The notes under the pieces are model-generated. The model was not told the origin of the DNA and made no database searches. It saw only the letters and a list, made by a program, of their open reading frames with translations. A program made the position numbers and the translations under genes. A stretch of 64,000 nucleotides of DNA from Nectonema munidae (taxonomy: Eukaryota; Nematomorpha; Nectonematoida; Nectonematidae). Location of the stretch: positions 1,302,001 to 1,366,000 of the forward strand of contig JAUIRK010001034.1 of assembly GCA_030549495.1 (NCBI GenBank), read 5' to 3'. Below, piece after piece: positions 57,241-64,000 of the stretch (positions within the stretch are counted from its first letter, which is position 1; each line of letters starts with the position of its first letter).

Positions 57241-58905
57241 ATGGCAAGAAATACTTCTGTTTCTGAGGCTATGCAAACTAGAAATGAGACAGATACAGCA
57301 TCAGCTCTTACAGACTATTGGAGTATGGGGCAATATGAGAAATCCAAGAAAAAAATGATGGGTTGATTGTTCGTAGTAAGAATCTTGTTTGTGATCACTG
57401 TGCCAAATTTGATTTCATAAACATGAAGGGAGTTCACATGTTGAAGGAATGGGGAAGCTACAGTATTGTAGCCTCAGGAAAGGAAAAAACAATCAAACAA
57501 GTATCTCTCAGAAAAAAATTGACTAACCATTTTTCATCAAAAGCCCACAAAATTTGTGTTAAGCATCTACGAGATCGGGGAGATGATGAAATTACAAGAT
57601 GCATGGATAAATTGAACTAGAAACATATTGAGTCTACATGTAACGTTTTCAATACACTATACAGTTTAGCAAAGAGAAACAGGCCATTTACTGATGTTGA
57701 AGATGAGATTGAGTTTCAAATAAAATTGAGTTGACATGGGTGTTTGACTTCATTCTTGTAAAACTGCTGTGAAATTATGTGATCTAATTGCAAAGGAGAT
57801 AAAAAGAAGAAATATTCACTAAAATTATTTAACAAAATTCTAAAATCTGTGTCATCTTGGATGAAGCTTCAACCTTATCTAATATTCTAAAAATAGTAAA
57901 GGATGGGAGATTCTGTAATTGAAATAAAACAAGTGAATCAAGGATAAAATCTTTAAAATCTTCAAATAAAAACCAAATGGAAGTCTTCAAAATTTCGGAT
58001 GAACTTGCACAACAAATTCTGAAGATATATAGTTCTTAGACCAAGATGGGCTGCTTGCAGTTTAAAATCTGTACTTGCTGTATGGCGTATTATTTAGCAT
58101 TGTATATTTTTTCTCTGCTAGGACAAACCATTCAGGAATTGCTGCCCGTCTTTGCAACAAACATTTTTTGATAGATTTAGCACTGATCATAGACTTACTT
58201 CAAGAAATGTGCTTACTTTCTAATGCTCTCCAAGCCAGAAATGTAACTTTACCATAAGCTGAAAAACAAATAAAAAGGTATATAAAATCATTTGAAATGC
58301 TTAAAGAAAATAAGAGGACTTTTGAAAAGGAAATAAATTATAGAATTGCTGAAACTATCTCCAAAAATATTCCTTATAATTTTACATTAAATATATGTTT
58401 TTGAACCAAATCAACCGTTTTATTTCTGAAAGCATTTTTTGCATTTAGAGGTTATAAAATGTCTGAAAGTGTCAATCAAATGTTAGATTTAGGCAGGGCC
58501 GTATGAAGGGATCCTGGCGCACCAAAGTAAAGGTCCTGAAAGGGCTTCTCACCCTTTGCTCTTTCTTTTCTCACTCATCCCCACCCCATTCTGGCTTAAA
58601 AAGTATTCAGATATATACTGACTGAGTCGAAGTCAGTCTCCATTAGATGTTCATTTTTCGTGTTTTAGCAGCAGCAAAATTAGTGTTGATTTTGTCAAAA
58701 TCAACACAATCGAGAACTTCTTTCTCAATGCTCAAAAGAGCTAGACTTTGTAGGCGGGTTTGCCCCATAGTGCTCCTTAGTTAGAAAAATGAAATGGCCC
58801 CCCTAGGTGTGGCGCCCCGGGGCAATTGCACCCACTGCCCTCCTCCTTGATACGGCCCTGGATTTACCTCTAATGTCTATCGAAATATTTTTGAAACTTA
58901 AATAA
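57241..58905 (+). pseudogene. KIAA1586-like hAT transposase, broken
   Basis: From Met at 57241: TASALTDYWSMGQYEKS; then at 57363-57620 GLIVRSKNLVCDHCAKFDFI, SLRKKLTNHFSSKAHKICVK and MDKLN; after a stop, KHIESTCNVFNTLYSLAKRN and RPFTDVEDEIEF; further on RWAACSLKSVLAVW and, at 58130-58257, HSGIAARLCNKHFLIDLALI followed by ALQARNVTLP. The succession 'SLRKK...H..S.AHK', 'IESTC.VF...Y.LAK.NRPF' is that of KIAA1586/ZNF862-type hAT proteins. At least five frame breaks are visible. Such a protein would cut and rejoin the element ends; this copy cannot. Confidence 0.75.
58494..58860. mobile_element. hAT-type MITE inserted in the KIAA1586-like gene
   Basis: The ends are CAGGGCCGTATGAAGGGATC and, read inward from the right, CAGGGCCGTATCAAGGAGGA. 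The target duplication is GATTTAGG at 58486-58493 against GATTTACC at 58861-58868 (6 of 8). The GC-rich interior (cctaggtgtggcgccccggg, aattgcacccactg) contrasts with the surroundings. Reading frame text resumes after the insertion (PLMSIEIFLKL). Confidence 0.8.
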
Positions 58906-59004
58906 AATATCTGTTTTTATACCAAATGGAAGATGTTGGTTTCATTTTTGGACTCAGTTTTGGTATTTAGTGTTTTAAAATATCTGAAAGAATCCGAAAA
59001 TTTA

Positions 59005-59459
59005 GTATAGGTCAGAGTTAGCAAAACTGACTCAGATACCAATATGTGTAGATTTAGTCACTATCAATAAATTTTTTTTAATTAAATTGAATTTGTTCAT
59101 CTTTTTCTTTTTGCGTGAAGGAGATTATCTTTTAGATGAAGAATGTGGACAACATTTTGATTTAATAATGATCATCACAAATGATTCATCAGAAAAGCCT
59201 TTGAACTGGGATTAGTTGACAAATATTCAGGCAGAAAATTTCTTCATTGTAGTAATAAAATACACGTTAATGATATAAAAGCATAATAATCAAGAAGATT
59301 CTTTAATCAAAATGCTTTGAGAGAAGAGAAAATTCGTTCAAAATAAAACGTTAAAAAAGTTTTTCAAACACACATTTAAGAAAATAGATTTCTAATAAAA
59401 AAGAGCAACGAAAAAGGATCATTATAGAATGAATAGCAAAATTATATACTGTAGGCTAG
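59005..59459. other. No gene seen
   Basis: AT-rich DNA between the remains of the hAT and the right arm of the large inverted repeat. Confidence 0.4.
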
Positions 59460-61274
59460 AGTATCACTCTCTCTCTCTTATATTATTAATTTTGGCTGAG
59501 CGATCACTTTTTTTTTAGCTATTATGAAAGTCAACTAAAAGACGTTTAAGAAATAGAAAAACTGTCCAGAGACAATTTTCTTCGCGGAAATATGAAATAG
59601 CAATAATTTCAGTGATTTCTTCAATAAATGACACTTTGATTGAATATATATTGAACAATGACATTTTTTAATAATATAAAGTGTACCGACAATTCTATAA
59701 AGATTTCTTGATTGATTAATTTAAAATATGCACTTTGATCGTTGACTCTTTAATTCACGAAACATTCAATTCCTTTTGAAAATATTAAAATGTGCAATTT
59801 TATGTTAAATGTTGTTCTAATAAAAGTAAAAACCTCCAAAAGTACTTTTACTTCTTTTTTGTCAATAATAATTTTAATTTTAGACTAAAATAGATCCATT
59901 CAGTGAACACTCAAACCAACTCTGGAATCTAAGTGCAGTTGCTTCATGGTCTCAGATCAATAAAGGAATTCTTAGGAAGTATGACGTTGAGGTATCCGTA
60001 TCTATTTTTTCTCATTTTTACGTTAATTCTTGTAAAGCGATGCATGGCAAAAATTGTAATGGCAAAGCTTTAGCCATGTGATGAGTAGAAGCAAACGGTA
60101 GAATTGTCATCTCTCCAACTTCTTATAAAGAAAAGAGATATCTTGAAGAAAAAGAAATAAGGTGTTGTATAGATGGCTGCCAGCACTGATTGAATTTATA
60201 AAGTTGGCTCCATATAAAAATTTCTTTCAACTCATGCGCAGATATTTAATGTCAAGGAAATATGTGATCAGGAGGAAAATATTCAACATTCATGCTTGAT
60301 GATTGATAGCTTTTCAAGTGAAGTGGATCAGCTGAGTTGTGTTAGAGATAAAATGTATTTTGTATGTGGATACTAATGAAGAAAGGGTTGATAGAAGATT
60401 TTTTGCTTTGGAAAATGTTTACTTCTGAAGAAAAAAGGAGGTCTTCTGGGTAATATTGTAAAAAACCTGCCTTTTCTGTAAGAATGTCGAATATAGAACT
60501 AATTATAATGAGCTTAGTATGTTGGATAAACAATCTTCATGCGGAGTTGATAGTGTTGCATTGTTGTTACTACAGTCGAGCAAGAATAAAAATTTGTTAC
60601 CGGCACTAAATCCTTGCTTCTTCAATGTATTTTTTTAAGCGCGTATAATTTCTTTTCTTTTGTTCATTTCGTTTTTGCTATTTAGTGGTATTGATCTTTT
60701 CTTGATAGTAGATATTTTTTTCGCTTCAAAACGAACACTTGTTAAAGTGTAATAGCGTGTACAAAGTAGAAAATGACAAATATCCTCTGGAAGCTTTAAC
60801 TGTATCCTTAGTAGCCGTGTAATTATAGCGTTAAATTTAACAGTTATTGTCAACAACAAAAACACTAAAATTTGATTCTTTATGCTGCGCTTTTAACGAT
60901 GCACAATTTCCCCCTAGCGTTTCCATAGCCTGATAAATCAGATGTCTGTAGCGAAATGGTAGTCCCTTTTAAGTGGATTAGCAATTGTACAACAACAAAT
61001 AGAACATTTGTGTCATATTATCCCAGCAGACCATTGGCAATCGATTTTTTTTACTAAAATAAAGATGTGATAATTGGAAAAATCTTAAGAGAAAAAGGAA
61101 CTTATAATGTTGATGGGTTAGCCATAAGATTTCTTTTCAACAGAAAAATCTGTTAATTTTTTTCTTAGTAGCAAATTAAAAAATATTAAGATGTTCCTTG
61201 CATAGCTTTGTTGGCACAGATGAATATATCTAAAACAAAGTGTTATCTTGAATAGGACATGATGAATTAGAAGA

Positions 61275-61675
61275 AAATTTGTATTAACTTCTCTCATCGC
61301 TAAGTTGATGTATCTGAGCCAAAATATTGGATTCAAGAAAGAGGGTGGTATGTCTTCTGTTATTATTAATGAGCTATTAACTCTCTTTGTAAATAAAATT
61401 TTGTTTTCTTTTTTGGAATATATTCTCAACGGAAAGTGGTTTGATATTATAGCCGATGAAGTTACACGTTTTACTAACAAAGAACAATCTAATAGACATC
61501 TCTGCTGGAAAAGTAAAAGCTGCTTATACACGAAAAGGATTTTGCAGAAGTCTTCAGATTTTGTTTTTTTTGGAAATTTATTAAACTATCTCTAATGAAA
61601 AGCACGAACCAAAATTACCAAGACGCAAAATTGTAGGTGGTCGTACCAGACACATCAAAAAGAAGGAAATTAGGT
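61275..61675 (+). pseudogene. DUF4371-type hAT transposase fragment (right arm)
   Basis: LMYLSQNIGFKKEGG, then FLEYILNGKWFDIIADEVTR and FTNKEQ give the DUF4371 core. The frame continues to 61595 and then, in another frame, PKLPRRKIVGG and RTRHIKKKE follow at about 61610-61670. Compared with the left arm there is a single residue change (L/F) over the first 80 residues, and an indel near 61550. Both arms share the same main frame breaks, so the gene was already broken before the two arms separated, or one was copied from the other. Confidence 0.6.
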
Positions 61676-62380
61676 TTTAAAGGAATAAAAATGTATCTTA
61701 GAAGTGCCATAACAACAAAAAATTAGCAACGTTCGTCTTTATAATACACTCCAATTTCTTACAGACTCTTATAGTTTGGCAGCTTTAATTAAATATTCAC
61801 TCTGTCTTCTAACAAATAAATTCATTTTTATTGGGCATAATAAAATCAATAAATATTTTTATAGTTTCAATTTATACATAAGTTTAGTTATGTCTCGGTC
61901 TTTAAATATATTCTAAATTTATTAGGTTTTTCAAAACTACCCTAAAGTTATAGGATAAAAATGTTGCCCCTATAACTAAAACAAAAAATTATATAAAAGT
62001 CAATGAGTTATACTCCTTATTTAAACTTATAACAATAGAAATTTTGATTATTATTGAATGATTTTTTTTATTTTTAAAATTCATGTACAAATTTGTTTAT
62101 TTTGCCCTTATATACCAATCCTTTGAGATTTGACAATATATAAAAAATATTATAGTGCTAATTTATATAGATTATAACTATAAAAGTAAAACATATATCA
62201 CTTCTTTTGCTCGTACATCTTTATATGCAAATACACAAACCCAATGGAGTTAGGTCTTTTAGTTCCGTTTTCAAGGGAGTGCAAAACCATTCTCCACCTC
62301 AAATTTTACACTTGTATATACAGTCTTCAATACCAGTGAGTTATTTCATCAAGAGAATGGAGTTGTAGTAAAAGCCCCAG

Positions 62381-62638
62381 ATGAAATTACATTGGAAATT
62401 TCTGAACAAAAAAGCCTTACACTATTGCGAAAACACTTATAAAACCCTGTATTTTGAAATCAGGGAATCTTCTTTGGATAAACAGCTTCAAAAAAAGGGT
62501 ATTTTTAGAATGACTATTAATATGAAGGAGCATTATGTTGGGTGTTATGATGGGATTGAAGTTAGAGTGCCTGTCCAAAGGCATTGGCTGCATGATTTGC
62601 CCATTTTTTGCAAGAAGTATCTCTGTTTCTGTAAATAA
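62381..62638 (+). pseudogene. 85-residue open frame in the right arm, function unknown
   Basis: The same frame as 33440-33694 (KLHWKFLNKKALHYCENTYK ... VPVQRHWLHDLPIF), one residue different before the C-terminus diverges through a one-base indel. No domain recognised. It may be out-of-frame reading of a decayed transposase. Confidence 0.25.
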
Positions 62639-63649
62639 AATTATAAATGATTTGCAAATTACAGCACTCAATGCTTGACAATGTAAAGATCTATAAAGAC
62701 GTGGATGCTCACAACAAAGTCTTCATTTCTACACATTAGTATGGTGATTATAACAAAGGAAAACGCTGTTTTCCTGACCTCCAGATAAAAAATGCACATA
62801 TTTTTGACCACTTGTTTAGCCTATTTGAAATTCAAGAGAAGAAAACACATTCCTTTGTCAAAATAATCTTCTAGCCTTTTTAAACTGCTGAGCTCGTCCT
62901 GTAAAACCACTCTTGGAAACATGACTATGTTTGTAATTTTTTGTGAAATTATGGATGAGTCTCAGATCCATCTAAATCAGTTCTTCAAAGTTAATATTGC
63001 TAAACATCTTAACTTTTCCTGATCTATCATACGATCTGTGAGCTATGGTTTTCAACTCATGACAATTTTAAAAGAAACAGTATGCATGTTGTATATGGAA
63101 TGAGATAGGATCTAACAAACATTAAACTATCAATTTCAAAACTTGCTGCTCAAACACAACTGAGAGCATATAACTAGTTCAACTAAATAGCTATTAAATT
63201 GGGTCTATTTATTCTTCTCAAGAAAGTTAATTTATTTATTTGCTACTATTTTAAATCTATAATTAATTAATAAAACAAGATTCTTTATTAAATTTTTTTT
63301 CGTAATTTCATTTCCAAACGATTGATCATTTTTCTATATCTAAGATTTTGATAATAGATTTCTTTAATCTAAATTCTTTTGTTTCTAAATTCTTTTACTT
63401 TAAAATTTTAAACTAAAAGATTTCTTCAATAAATTTACAACGGAACTATTTTTACTTTGAATAAACACATCTTTCTACTTTCGATTTTATATACTAAAAA
63501 ATAAATTGTTTTAATCTACTTTTTTAATATTCTTTCCTTTAATTTATTTCTAATGATAATCTAATTTGCTAATTCCTTTTTTTATTTTAGTTTAAAATAA
63601 GTAGAGGTCTTTTAGATTTTGTGTAGTAAATTATCATATAACTTTGATC

Positions 63650-64000
63650 TTTTGGGTAACCAATGATCTTTCTACGGAATATCAATGATTATTAGGATTC
63701 CCAATGATCTTTACGGGAGTGCCAATGATCTTTACGTGGGGTACCAATCATATTTACCGAGGTACCAATTATATTTACGGAAGATGATCTTTACGGAGGG
63801 TAGCAATGATCTTTACTGGTGGTACCAATGATCTTTTCGGGGGTTCCTTGAGGAGTTCTATCCCGGTACCAATGATCTTTGACGGGACCTAGAATCACAG
63901 TACCAATGATCTTTGAGGAGACCTAGAATCACAGTACCAATGATCTTTATGGGGATCTAGAGTCACGCGGGTACCAATGATCTTTCACAGGAATTAGAAT
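63650..64000 (+). repeat. Array of CCAATGATCTTTAC-type units (right)
   Basis: About fourteen degenerate units such as gtaccaatgatctttacggg, several joined by gacctagaatcacag or atctagagtcacgcggg. The array matches 32144-32440 in inversion with a few more units. It is cut by the window edge. Confidence 0.75.

Larger units (their letters stand above)
57049..59000 (+). mobile_element. hAT transposon, KIAA1586-like type, right end lost
   Basis: The left end cagtggtgggattcagcctg is the same family as the MITE at 40535-40869. The element carries a KIAA1586-like transposase on the plus strand. No matching right end was found before the inverted-repeat arm at 59460, so the 3' limit is approximate. 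A MITE (58494-58860) is inserted in its coding region. Confidence 0.7.
59460..64000 (+). mobile_element. Right arm of the large inverted repeat (hAT-related)
   Basis: Reverse complement of 32144-36602, still matching at the last base of the window. Differences seen by eye are single substitutions and short indels; for example about 17 bases present near 36225 in the left arm are missing at about 59820 here. Contents mirror the left arm: DUF4371-type transposase fragment (61305-61675), an 85-residue unknown frame (62381-62638) and the outer CCAATGATCTTTAC array, which has an extra unit or two here. Confidence 0.85.

Noticed and set aside
1-64000. Prokaryotic-type systems (CRISPR arrays, operons, phage or defence islands)
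   Set aside because: Repeats present are transposon ends, microsatellites or tandem duplications; the spliced exons and eukaryotic tRNA genes mark nuclear animal DNA.

Overview
The window is eukaryotic nuclear DNA: very AT-rich, with short intron-bearing host exons, two nuclear-type tRNA genes and a dense layer of decayed transposons. The transposon mix (MULE with a FLYWCH finger, piggyBac, several hAT types, Tigger/pogo, CR1/Jockey-like and RTE LINEs, a Gypsy fossil, tRNA-derived SINE-like repeats) and two multi-copy protein families that I associate with arthropod genomes suggest an arthropod. I cannot name the species from the sequence. There are no operons, phage genes or CRISPR arrays.

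Layout. 1-0.6 kb: C-terminal fragment of an unnamed multi-copy protein. 0.9-1.2 kb: hAT MITE. 1.6-5.4 kb: decayed LINE on the minus strand (ORF1 with zinc knuckles; ORF2 with endonuclease and reverse transcriptase). 5.4-9.3 kb: AT-rich, no gene seen. 9.3-10.6 kb: decayed hAT-like gene. 10.62-11.11 kb: GC-rich island. 11.34-14.94 kb: two ~284-bp tandem repeat copies, the second split by a 2.9-kb BED-finger hAT that itself carries a MITE. 16.7-19.95 kb: SINE-like repeat, a 36-bp-arm hairpin, small tandem repeats and LINE remnants. 20.6-21.1 kb: a possible host terminal exon. 22.5-30.77 kb: two MULE transposons lying head to tail and practically touching; the second has an almost complete seven-part transposase gene whose first intron holds a piggyBac element. 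30.83-31.13 kb: a second possible host terminal exon with a poly(A) signal.

From 32.1 kb to the right edge the window is dominated by a long inverted repeat: 32144-36602 and 59460-64000 match in opposite orientation, very closely in the parts I compared, carry the same decayed hAT (DUF4371-type) gene fragments, and end outward in an array of CCAATGATCTTTAC units. The 22.9 kb between the arms holds two exons of the protein phosphatase 2A activator gene (PTPA), a hAT MITE inside a foldback element, tRNA-Thr(AGT), tRNA-Arg(ACG), SINE-like repeats, an RTE LINE fragment, a 5'-truncated Gypsy fossil with its 3' LTR, an unnamed arthropod-type element gene, a Tigger element whose middle is replaced by an odd homopolymer-rich block, and a KIAA1586-like hAT with a nested MITE.

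The only confidently functional loci are the PTPA exons and the two tRNA genes. Almost everything else is mobile DNA, with several multi-layer nestings that allow relative dating. I found no undescribed enzymatic or defence system. The structures most worth a second look are the large inverted repeat and the abutting MULE pair.
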